A DNA stretch of 64,000 nucleotides from Calothrix sp. NIES-2098 (GTDB taxonomy: Bacteria > Cyanobacteriota > Cyanobacteriia > Cyanobacteriales > Nostocaceae), in assembly GCA_002368175.1 (NCBI GenBank), contig AP018172.1:6575001-6639000 (forward strand), written 5' to 3'. The position numbers and the translations under genes were made by a program. Below the pieces are notes generated by a model, which ran no database searches, was not told the origin of the DNA, and was given only the letters and a program-made list of their open reading frames with translations. Below are positions 43,300 through 51,861 of this stretch, one piece after another. Position 1 is the stretch's first letter, and every line of letters begins with the position of its first letter.

Positions 43300-44094
43300 G
43301 ATAGCAGCCTATCAATATTACTTTCAGGGAATATCTGTCTGTTAGAGGAAGAGTGCAACAACTTGGGGTTTGAAAATTTAGACTCAATCTCGATAGAACA
43401 GTAAAAACTACCTGAGGACTTTTGGTATTAGTGTTTGCTTTACCATTCTTGATATTAACTTTTAGTAAAGTTGTATGCCTTCACCTGATTGGGTGACATC
43501 AATGAGATTGTCCGTAAAACCTACGAAAGGTTTACAGCAGTTTACTGATTCTGAGAATACTTCCTGTAGAGACCGTATAGTACAGTCTCTACAGTGTTGT
43601 GAATTTGATACTGTATCCATCAAATTTTTTTAGCTATTTTGTGCCTATTGATTCCCATATCTTCCGGAAGTTTTAGAGATTTCACTGAAGTAATAATTGT
43701 AGATGCATAGTAAGAGATGGGGCTGCTGCTGAACTGGTCATTGCTAATTACCTGACCCCATAAGATAGCTGAACTTTTACATTTATTTTTGCCCGACTGA
43801 CTTATTCGCTTTTCACTATTAAAAGCCGATAATAGGCGAACAACTAAAATTTGGGAAATTGTATCAAGGAAAAACTAGCGGCTGTTTACAGAAAAAGTGA
43901 CAGATGTAGACACTCGCAGAGTAGTTTTTTTCCGAAGATTAAGCATTGATTTTATCGAAATTTGCAGACTGAATAATTCAGGCGGCAACGCTCAGAGTGT
44001 ATTTACCATTAATGATGCACAAACTTGCACAATCGTGAATTGTTTGTGTAATAACTCTGTGTCGCAAGAAATAATATGATTTCACTTCATCATT
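43300..44094. other. Intergenic region between divergent adaptor and 818-aa protein genes
   Basis: About 800 bases. A small open frame (43897-44079) lacks a ribosome binding site and similarity and is not called. No tandem array or strong terminator is visible. It must hold two divergent promoters. Confidence 0.35.
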
Positions 44095-46551
44095 ATGAAT
44101 ACAACTACAAATAAATCGCGCTTAATATTGTTGGTAATTACTGCATCTGTTCTGCCTAAACAATTATGCGGCGAAAAAGTATTAGCTGCGGAATTAAGCA
44201 ATCTAGAAACTGCGAACAAGCCAGAATCAGTTGTAAATCATCTTCCAGATTATTTAGAAAGTTCTAGCAATCTTCCATCTCCAATTTCCGAGCCAGAATC
44301 TTCAAGCGATTCACCCGAATTTGAAAGTAACCCTCAAGCAGAAATATCTAATTCTGCACAGCAACTAAAAGGAGAAAATTTGGAAACACAGGTGAGTAAT
44401 TCTCATCGTTGCATTCCACCCCAATTAGGCACACCTGAATTTACTCAAGAAGATGAATTAGAACCAATAATTACTAATTCTGAATTGTGTCAGCCTAATA
44501 AATTAGAACAAATTCAAAAACAACAGCAAACAGCCCCAATATCTACGCCCGCACAAAACTTACCCAAACTTATTGAATTACTGCAAAAACCAGTAGAAAA
44601 TCAGCCACCAGCATCTACACCAGCAGATTCAAAATACATTATTCCACCTCAAGTAATTGCTAAAGAAAAAGTCCCAGCATTTACAACTACAATGATGCTG
44701 AATGGCTTACCCATCAGTCACTTAACAGAATGGGAATTTGCTGGAGGGAGCAGTTTCAGCAATCAGCAAAATCAAACGTTTGATGTCAACGGTATTATCA
44801 AACTCAACAGCCAAATTGAAGCAAGTTTGACCAAAAATAACATTTTTACTGTCGAACAAAAAAGCAGTTATTTACAACTACAAACAGTGAGAAGAAAGCG
44901 GGAAGTTACAATTGCTAAAAAAGCTGCTGAGACTATCATGGGTACGGAAATACAATTAAGTCTCACAGCTAACTGTTTATCTAATCCCGATCGACAATGT
45001 ACATATACTCCAGGAATTATCACCGATAAAAATTCTATCGACCCTCAAACACTAATGCCAATGCGCATTATGCAAACTTCTAATTTTGGAGATGTGGTAG
45101 AAACAGCATCGCTAGATGCTATGAAACAGCCTGGTTTTCAAACAGGAACCAATGGGCAAGATATAGGCGTAGATTTATATTTCCCGAAGGTTGGTACTGT
45201 GTCATCTAGCGATACCACATCGGTAACTAGAAAAGAACAAATTGAAAACACGCCTGTGGGAATCTATTCTACAGTCAGACAAGTTGTGAGAGCTAACGAT
45301 CGCGAAGCTGTTATTGGTAGAACAGTGCGCGGTTTTGGATTAATCGCAAATGATGAAAATAGATTGCTCAATTCTGCTATTCAACTAGGGAATTTAATCT
45401 TACCAGATGCCAATCCTCAAATTGTAGGCGGGACAAATCCCCCTAATAAAAATGTGAACTACAATTTATTTTTTGCCGCTAATAATGCACGCCTACCAGC
45501 CAACAGTTTAACTATTTATCATGCTGGTATTGGAGAAGCAAAAAGTACATCACCAGATATTAAAGACCCACAAAAATTGCCCAGTGCCCATTTTAATAGT
45601 ATCTGGATTGGTCTTTCGCCAATTACCAAACGTACTTTATCTGAGGACACTTATTATGAAGTTACTGGGCCGCAGCGAATTCTAGTTGATGCAGGTGCAG
45701 AGGGAGGTTATGAATCGAATGTAAATTTTTTATCTCTATTCAATAACCAAAGTTTCTCCACTGCTAACCTACAAGATTTCTACAGCCAAATTTATCTCAA
45801 AATGTTTCTTCAAGATGTGAATACTTTAAGAACTAGCAAATTCACAGAAAAAACCAGTTATTTTCCTCATCTTAGCTTTACTGGTAATACTACAAAAGGA
45901 GACGATGTTTTTAGATATTATGCAGGTGTAATTGGTGCCCAAGAAATAAAAGCTTATCTTGGTGCAGATTTTACCAAAAATACTTCTAGCGGTTGGAATT
46001 ATACCTTAGGAGGAATTGCCTATCTCAACCCCGACTATGACTACTATACTCAAGTCATAGGGAGCGTTTCCAAAAAAATTACCCTCAGTCAAAATGCTAA
46101 TATATTCCTCTCTACTGGATTAAATTATGCACTCGATCAACCAAAGCGTATTGGTAACAATGTCATGGATTTATCTGGTAGTTCGTTAACAGTAGGCGCA
46201 CGAGCTAACATAGGAGATTTTTCTGTAGGTTTAGTTAATTATTTTGGAGATATATTGCCTAATTCTGTCAAAGATACTCTTGTAGCCGATATCGCTGCTA
46301 AGTTGGGGGATAATTTGCAATTGTCGGCTTACTACACTCCCATAAATAAAAGTTCTGCTCGCTCGTGGTACGGTGCTAGCGCCCAATTCAAATTAGGCAA
46401 TAAATACAATAGCCCCACACTAGCATTCATGTGGGCTAACAATGAATACAACTTAGGTGCTGATTCCTCTGGACAAGAGTCGAGTGTTAAAGATAACGTC
46501 TTCCAAGTTTGGTTACGTTTGGGAGAGCCTAATAATCCTTTTATACATTGA
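44095..46551 (+). CDS. Large secreted/outer-membrane-like protein, unknown function
   Basis: An 818-residue protein not assigned to a known family. A basic start and hydrophobic segment (about 8-22) ending near 'VLAAE' fit a signal peptide. Residues 35-190 are low complexity, rich in Ser, Pro, Glu and Gln. The central part contains conserved-looking blocks ('VGIYSTVRQVVRANDREAVI', 'RTVRGFGLIANDENRLLN'). The last 250 residues alternate polar and aromatic/hydrophobic residues ('WNYTLGGIAYLNPDYDYYTQ', 'ARANIGDFSVGLVNYFG', 'LGDNLQLSAYYTP'), as in outer membrane beta-barrels. It may be an envelope protein; placement among efflux genes is suggestive only. Confidence 0.6.
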   Translation: MNTTTNKSRLILLVITASVLPKQLCGEKVLAAELSNLETANKPESVVNHLPDYLESSSNLPSPISEPESSSDSPEFESNPQAEISNSAQQLKGENLETQVSNSHRCIPPQLGTPEFTQEDELEPIITNSELCQPNKLEQIQKQQQTAPISTPAQNLPKLIELLQKPVENQPPASTPADSKYIIPPQVIAKEKVPAFTTTMMLNGLPISHLTEWEFAGGSSFSNQQNQTFDVNGIIKLNSQIEASLTKNNIFTVEQKSSYLQLQTVRRKREVTIAKKAAETIMGTEIQLSLTANCLSNPDRQCTYTPGIITDKNSIDPQTLMPMRIMQTSNFGDVVETASLDAMKQPGFQTGTNGQDIGVDLYFPKVGTVSSSDTTSVTRKEQIENTPVGIYSTVRQVVRANDREAVIGRTVRGFGLIANDENRLLNSAIQLGNLILPDANPQIVGGTNPPNKNVNYNLFFAANNARLPANSLTIYHAGIGEAKSTSPDIKDPQKLPSAHFNSIWIGLSPITKRTLSEDTYYEVTGPQRILVDAGAEGGYESNVNFLSLFNNQSFSTANLQDFYSQIYLKMFLQDVNTLRTSKFTEKTSYFPHLSFTGNTTKGDDVFRYYAGVIGAQEIKAYLGADFTKNTSSGWNYTLGGIAYLNPDYDYYTQVIGSVSKKITLSQNANIFLSTGLNYALDQPKRIGNNVMDLSGSSLTVGARANIGDFSVGLVNYFGDILPNSVKDTLVADIAAKLGDNLQLSAYYTPINKSSARSWYGASAQFKLGNKYNSPTLAFMWANNEYNLGADSSGQESSVKDNVFQVWLRLGEPNNPFIH

Positions 46552-46625
46552 AAAAGTCCGATTGCAGATGCCAAGGAGCAAAAAGTTATATCAATCGGGG
46601 AATTAAAACTATCCTAACTAAGAGA

Positions 46626-46656
46626 CACCAAATCTTCCAATTTGGTGGCTTTGTTC
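46626..46656 (+). terminator. Terminator after the 818-aa gene
   Basis: CACCAAAT (46626-46633) and ATTTGGTG (46640-46647) form a perfect stem with a six-base loop, followed by GCTTTGTTCTC. It lies 75 bases after the stop. Confidence 0.6.
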
Positions 46657-46796
46657 TCTAATTTTTTGGCACATACAGATAATTTAGAGACGTAATCAAG
46701 CACGTCTCTCGTATCATTAGCCTTAACAAATAACAAAATAATAATGTCAGCTTTATACAAAAGTATTTAATTCAAAACGAATTATCTTACAAAGAA

Positions 46797-46848
46797 ACCC
46801 GGTTTCTCTTATTTCTCTAAGCTGCTGTTCTTAGGGTAGAAACCGGGT
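46797..46848. repeat. Long inverted repeat with ACCCGGTTTC arms
   Basis: ACCCGGTTTC (46797-46806) pairs with GAAACCGGGT (46839-46848), and an inner CTAAG/CTTAG pair extends the structure. This motif is a frequent dispersed repeat in cyanobacterial spacers. Confidence 0.55.
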
Positions 46849-46998
46849 GATTAGCTATAGTGACACTACATTTATTTTTTCCGCCTACTTAATAGGCTTT
46901 AGAGATATCGACTTGGTCATTTTGATTAAACATTGACACAGTTTATTATGCAACCTGATAAATATAATAAATTAGCACCAATACCGAACAACTAATGA

Positions 46999-47385
46999 TT
47001 AAGGACGCAAAACATCGCCATAAACACCGTCATTGTTCAAATGATTTACTTGTGGAATAAATAGGGTGGGATCGCGATGTCCTCGCATCGAAACTTGCCC
47101 AGTTGGTTCGGTAGACAACCTGACAGTGCCAGCACTTCCTAATGCAGAAGCTGTGTTAGTTGTAGGCTCGAAGAAATTACCTTGTCTATTAGTTGCGGCA
47201 GCGGCAGCATCTTGTTTACCTACTGCGGCAGCAGCTGCGCCTCCTGTTACACCTCCCCACGGTGTGCTGGAGAAGGATACAGCGGCAGCGGCACCACCTT
47301 CACCAGCCATAGCAACTGGAACTAAACTCAACAAGCTGGTAGTAGCGGCAAATAAAGAAATAGCAATTCTTTTGCTGATACTCAT
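46999..47385 (-). CDS. Small secreted Ala/Gly-rich protein
   Basis: A 128-residue protein with a clear signal peptide ('MSISKRIAISLFAATTSLLS', cleavage likely after 'VAMA'). The mature part has alanine runs, 'GGAAAAVSF', 'TGGAAAAAVGKQDAAAAATN', and a C-terminal 'FIPQVNHLNNDGVYGDVLRP'. The start at 47385 is preceded by AGGAGG at five bases and is preferred to an ATG nine codons upstream. No family is recognised. It could be an envelope or sheath component, or a precursor of an exported polymer. Confidence 0.68.
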   Translation of the reverse strand: MSISKRIAISLFAATTSLLSLVPVAMAGEGGAAAAVSFSSTPWGGVTGGAAAAAVGKQDAAAAATNRQGNFFEPTTNTASALGSAGTVRLSTEPTGQVSMRGHRDPTLFIPQVNHLNNDGVYGDVLRP

Positions 47386-48126
47386 AACATCCTCCTTTTT
47401 GTTACAACACATATTTATATACGTGTTGTATCTTTCTATATCTTTTAGTAAATCTTTTCGGAAATCTATTAATTGCTCTTGTAGTTGCCATCTTTTAAAC
47501 TATCTCACTTAGCAAATAAATTTCCTATATTCACTTTAGCTTAAGTCACGCTATTAGTACTTTATTTAATAAAAAACTTTACATTATTTCTGTTAAGAAG
47601 AAATTTGATATTTACCTTAAGAAATGTATTAAAAGTCAATATATTTTCTCAGCTCAATATTGTTCTTTTTATTCTAATTTTAGTTTTTAAGTTTATAAAA
47701 TCAAGCAGAATGCACTGCCAATAATAAAATTTACCTCATCATCATGCATAAAAAGCTTCGGAGCGAAAAACAGAATAAGGTAAATAATTCATGTCTCTTA
47801 ACTAACTACTCAGAATTCTCAACTCAAAAGTCTTTCAAGTTAGAAAATAGGACTTATATCAATTAGAAAAAATCATAGGACACACCGATCGCAACTTCTT
47901 CTCAAGCTTCTTTGCAGACCTGCTGTGTACGCACAAATCCTTAGGGACTTGCGGCTAGAAGTTATTAGCTTTACAAATAATACCGATGCAATTATGGTTG
48001 CGATCTATCGACTGTCGTTAAGGACGAGGAAACCCCGACCCTAACGATGCATTTGTCGCATTCTTTTTTCCAATAGCTCTACTCCCCTGCATTCGGAATG
48101 ATGGGTTGTTTTTTATTGGGGAGTTC
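47386..48126. other. Long intergenic region with a structured element
   Basis: About 740 bases between the small secreted protein and the TolC gene. It contains the hairpin at 48014-48046. The rest is AT-rich with no convincing small gene. Confidence 0.4.
48014..48046 (+). ncRNA. Candidate small structured RNA
   Basis: TCGTTA and TAACGA enclose AGGACGAGG-AAA-CCCCGACCC, a GC-rich hairpin with an AAA loop. CTTTTTT occurs about 18 bases downstream. The GGAAAC loop is reminiscent of the cyanobacterial Yfr2 RNA family, whose loop I recall as GGAAACA, but the match is partial and no promoter is certain. Confidence 0.28.
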
Positions 48127-49560
48127 CTAACGTGCAGCTCTGGAAGTAACAGAACGCTGTAAATTAGCCAAAGCGCGATTGTAATCTAAGATAGCTGAAA
48201 CTCGATTACCTTCTGCTCTTGTCAGGTCGTTTTCGGCAGCAATCACCTCTGTTTGCGTACCAACACCAGCTTGGAATCTCAACCTGGCTATCCGCAAAGC
48301 TTCTCTAGCTTGTTCTAAGGCGACCGTAGAAGTCTGCACATTATCTAGATTAGATTGCAATTGAAAATAGAACTGTTCTACATCAAAGCGAATTTGGTCG
48401 CGTTGACTAGCAAAGTTTGTTTCTGCGATCGCAATATTAGCTCTTGATTGAGCTGCTCTTGCTCTTGCTGCTCCACCATCAAACAAAGTTAAATTTGCTT
48501 GCAGTCCCACTGAATAACCATCAGCAACGCTAATATTATCGTTGAATTGATCTAGTAAACTATACCTACCAGTCACGCCTATTTGTGGCCCTAGTTGTGA
48601 AAGCGCCTGACGACGTTGTTGTTCGGCAATATTGCGTTGTGCTAACTGTTGGGGCAATTCAGGGCGATTTTGAAAAGCTTGCACAATAGTTTGTTCGAGT
48701 GTTTGCGGCCAAAGACCCGCTATTCTCACAGGATCGGCTGCCGTGACATCAACCGACTGTGGCAGACTTAATAGCGTGCCAAACTGACGACGCGCAATTT
48801 GCTGCTGTGAAAGAGCAAGAGTTAGCTGTTGTTGTGCGTTAGCTAAATTAACTTGCGCTTGCAGAACATCGAATTGCGTACCTACTCCAGCTTGAAGTCT
48901 AGCTTGCGTATCGCGTAAACTAGCCTGAGCATTTGCTACCGCAGCCTGATTAATTCGGACTTGTTCATCTGCTCCTTGCAAGTTGTAGTACTGGGTGGAG
49001 ACATTTAAACCAATTACCAAAGACTGATTTTCAACATTCAATTCATCTACTCTTACCTGCTCTTCTGCTGCTCGGATATTAGCTTGGCGATTACCGGAGG
49101 TATAGAGGTCATAGTTGAGTTGTGCTTGACCGTTGAAGGATGTAGTTGATGAATTACCACCACTAAAACCAGGGCCGTTGTTAGTTAAATTAGTACTAAG
49201 ATTAGCATTAGGTAACAAAGCAGCCTGAGCTTCTCGGACTGCGCTTTGGCTGCGTTGTAACTGCAATATAGCTACCTGCAATGTTCGATTATTGCGTCTT
49301 GCTAGTTCCAAAGCCTGAGCCAAAGTCAGAGGTACAGTTCTCTGAATTCTCACTTCCTCTGGTTTGGTAGGAAATTGTAAAGGATTAGGATTCGGGTTGA
49401 GATTATCGATGTTTGAAGCAGGGTTAGTTCCTGTAATATCTTGGGATTGCTTCACTGCTGGGGGTGTTGCTGCATCTGTGCTTTGAGCTAAAGTTGGCAT
49501 GAGAATAGCAACTGCCACTGCAACCCAGGTAGAACGCACAAAAAATAAGGTGAAATTCAT
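48127..49560 (-). CDS. TolC-family outer membrane efflux protein
   Basis: A 477-residue TolC homologue. It has a signal peptide (about 1-28), a proline/asparagine-rich linker, then two OEP repeats. Each carries the long-helix pattern, such as 'LTLAQALELARRNNRTLQVA', 'QARLQAGVGTQFDVLQAQVN' and, in the second half, 'RLRFQAGVGTQTEVIAAEND'. The internal duplication of 'RFQAGVGT' is the family signature. It provides the outer membrane channel for the MacA/MacB-like genes upstream on the same strand, and perhaps for the HlyD/C39 exporter. Confidence 0.93.
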   Translation of the reverse strand: MNFTLFFVRSTWVAVAVAILMPTLAQSTDAATPPAVKQSQDITGTNPASNIDNLNPNPNPLQFPTKPEEVRIQRTVPLTLAQALELARRNNRTLQVAILQLQRSQSAVREAQAALLPNANLSTNLTNNGPGFSGGNSSTTSFNGQAQLNYDLYTSGNRQANIRAAEEQVRVDELNVENQSLVIGLNVSTQYYNLQGADEQVRINQAAVANAQASLRDTQARLQAGVGTQFDVLQAQVNLANAQQQLTLALSQQQIARRQFGTLLSLPQSVDVTAADPVRIAGLWPQTLEQTIVQAFQNRPELPQQLAQRNIAEQQRRQALSQLGPQIGVTGRYSLLDQFNDNISVADGYSVGLQANLTLFDGGAARARAAQSRANIAIAETNFASQRDQIRFDVEQFYFQLQSNLDNVQTSTVALEQAREALRIARLRFQAGVGTQTEVIAAENDLTRAEGNRVSAILDYNRALANLQRSVTSRAAR

Positions 49561-49735
49561 AGTCGATGTAGTAGTAAATTGGTTTTCTCAGCAAATTCGA
49601 GGCAGCAATTAAAAATCTTTATCATATTGAGAAATCATAATTTTATCTAGAAGCTTTTGAATTCTACATTATAGATAGTTTATAATAAAAAATTTTGATC
49701 TCAAATCTCAACTAAAAAATCTCAACTTGACATAA

Positions 49736-50407
49736 TTAGCCTACAATTAAACCATCTTGTACGCGGATAATTCTTTTAGTTTGAGCAGCAATATCTGGCT
49801 CATGGGTAACAATCACAATCGTAATTCCTTGATCGTTTAATTCTGTTAATAAATTCATCACTTCATGGGAAGTTTCCGTATCTAATGCTCCTGTTGGTTC
49901 GTCTGCTAAAACTAATGCAGGTCGGTTAACCAAAGCGCGTGCAATAGCTACTCGTTGTTGTTGTCCTCCAGAAAGTTGGCTGGGACGGTTAGCAACACGC
50001 TCTCTTAATCCAACTCTCTCTAAGGCTTCCAATGCTCTTTGGCGGCGTTTTGGCTTGGGTAAATTGGCATAAACCATTGGCAGCATAACATTGTCTAATG
50101 CTGTTGCTCTTGCCAATAAGTTAAATTGTTGGAAAACAAAACCGATTCTTTGATTACGAATATAGGCTAATTCATCATCATCATAGGTAGTGAGGTTTCT
50201 GCCTTCAAAAATATAATGTCCTGAAGTTGGACGATCCAGACAACCTAAAATATTCATGAGTGTGGATTTACCTGACCCCGATGCACCCATAATCGCCACA
50301 TATTCTCCTTCTTCAATTGAGAGTTGAATTCCTTTAAGTATAGGGACTTCAACTTCTCCTAAGTGGTAGGTTTTGGTAATGGATTCCATCCAAATCATTG
50401 TGGGCAT
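49736..50407 (-). CDS. MacB/LolD-type ABC transporter ATPase
   Basis: A 223-residue ATPase. Walker A 'IMGASGSGKSTLMNILGCLD', Q-loop 'GFVFQQFNLLARATALDNVM', signature 'LSGGQQQRVAIARALV', Walker B 'LVLADEPTGALD' and 'IVIVTHEPDIA' are all intact. It is the energy module for the MacB-like permease encoded just upstream (50500-51783). It is the only such ATPase here although two permeases are encoded, so it may serve both. Confidence 0.94.
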   Translation of the reverse strand: MPTMIWMESITKTYHLGEVEVPILKGIQLSIEEGEYVAIMGASGSGKSTLMNILGCLDRPTSGHYIFEGRNLTTYDDDELAYIRNQRIGFVFQQFNLLARATALDNVMLPMVYANLPKPKRRQRALEALERVGLRERVANRPSQLSGGQQQRVAIARALVNRPALVLADEPTGALDTETSHEVMNLLTELNDQGITIVIVTHEPDIAAQTKRIIRVQDGLIVG

Positions 50408-50408
50408 T

Positions 50409-50447
50409 TTGTGATTTGTCCTTTGTCATTGGTCATTGGTTATTTCT
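50409..50447. repeat. Heptameric short tandem repeats (STRR-like)
   Basis: TCATTGG-type heptamers (TCCTTTG TCATTGG TCATTGG TTATTTC) in the spacer between permease and ATPase, of the same kind as at 41741 and 59081. Confidence 0.55.
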
Positions 50448-50499
50448 TCGTTGTCTTCCTGGTTCCACCACACTTCCTTGTCTCCTCTATCCTGTTTAA

Positions 50500-51783
50500 T
50501 TAGTCGCTACGTAAAGCGGTTATTGGATCTAATTTTGCGGCATTTCTAGCGGGGATAACACCAGCAATTAAGCCAACAGTTAAAGATAGCCCAAAACCGA
50601 CAATTACTGATATTAAAGAAATTACAAATGGAAATTTAAATATAGTTGCGGCACCAAAGGCAATGGCAACACCACTCACCATACCAATCGTTCCACCCAC
50701 AATGGAAATGACGATCGCTTCGGCTAAAAATTGATTCAAGATAGCGGAATTAGTAGCTCCTACGGCTTTGCGGATGCCAATTTCTCTGGTACGTTCGACC
50801 ACGGAAACTAGCATAATATTAGCAATCCCAATGCCGCCCACTACTAGAGAAATTCCCGCGATCGCTACTACCATCACGGTAAATAATCCCACAACGTTGG
50901 TAAAGGTGCTGACAATATCAGCTTGGTTGGTTAAGCGAAAATCATCAGCTTGTGGTGGATAGATGTTGTGACGCAGACGTAAGAGATTGGTGGCTTGAAA
51001 CTGCGCCGCCTCTAACTGCTCTTGATTAGCACCTTTGACTAAAATGCCACTCACAGAAACACCTGCTAGGGCATTATTACCAACTAGTCTGGCTGACATA
51101 CTGGTTAGAGGTATGAAAACTTGGTCATCTCGATCCATTGGCCCCTGAGAACCCTTAGGTTCCATCACCCCAATTACTTTATAAGCCTCTCCTCGAATGC
51201 GGATTGTTTCACCTATGGGATTGACACCTTGGTCAAAGAGAGTCTTTTGCACTGTCGGCCCAAGCACAGCAACTTGTGCTGCTGTATTGAGTTCTTCTTG
51301 AGTAAAATATCTTCCCTGCTGGGGGTGAGTATTTCTCACGTCTGGGTAGTTCAAATCAGTGCCGTAAATTGTTGTTGATGTGTTTTGTCCTCCATAAACA
51401 ACTTGGGCATTCCGTTGTAGATAGGCAGAAACCATCTGAGCCGATGGCGCTTGCCCTGCGATCGCTTTTGCATCTTCCCAAGTTAAGGTACTGCTAGAAC
51501 CTATCCCTTGGCTGATATTTCCACTTCTGGCTGCACCAGCTAAAATTTGGATGACATCTGTACCCAAAGCTTGGATCTGTTGCTCAACTCCTTTTTGTAC
51601 CCCTTGACCAACAGAAGTAATGGCAATGACTGAAGCAATGCCAATAATTACGCCTAGCATCGTTAGTCCTGTGCGTAACTTATTACTCCACAGTGTTTCT
51701 GTTGCCATTGACAAGATTTCTAACAATGGCACTGTGCGGGTATTCTTCTTAGCTTTGTAAAAGCCATTAAATATCTTAAACAT
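50500..51783 (-). CDS. MacB-like ABC transporter permease (set 1)
   Basis: A 427-residue FtsX/MacB-type permease paralogous to that at 40518. It has 'NKLRTGLTMLGVIIGIASVI' as first helix, a periplasmic domain, then 'LVVGGIGIANIMLVSVVERT' and 'REIGIRKAVGATNSAIL', ending 'PARNAAKLDPITALRSD'. About 25 extra N-terminal residues are polar. It sits between its adaptor (78 bases upstream) and the ATPase (92 bases downstream), so adaptor, permease, ATPase and TolC form one ordered minus-strand unit. Confidence 0.92.
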   Translation of the reverse strand: MFKIFNGFYKAKKNTRTVPLLEILSMATETLWSNKLRTGLTMLGVIIGIASVIAITSVGQGVQKGVEQQIQALGTDVIQILAGAARSGNISQGIGSSSTLTWEDAKAIAGQAPSAQMVSAYLQRNAQVVYGGQNTSTTIYGTDLNYPDVRNTHPQQGRYFTQEELNTAAQVAVLGPTVQKTLFDQGVNPIGETIRIRGEAYKVIGVMEPKGSQGPMDRDDQVFIPLTSMSARLVGNNALAGVSVSGILVKGANQEQLEAAQFQATNLLRLRHNIYPPQADDFRLTNQADIVSTFTNVVGLFTVMVVAIAGISLVVGGIGIANIMLVSVVERTREIGIRKAVGATNSAILNQFLAEAIVISIVGGTIGMVSGVAIAFGAATIFKFPFVISLISVIVGFGLSLTVGLIAGVIPARNAAKLDPITALRSD

Positions 51784-51861
51784 ACTCGCTAAGGTCTAGA
51801 GATAAGGGAGACAAGGGAGACGAGGGAGTGTGGGAAGAAATAATTAGTTGACTCTGGACTC

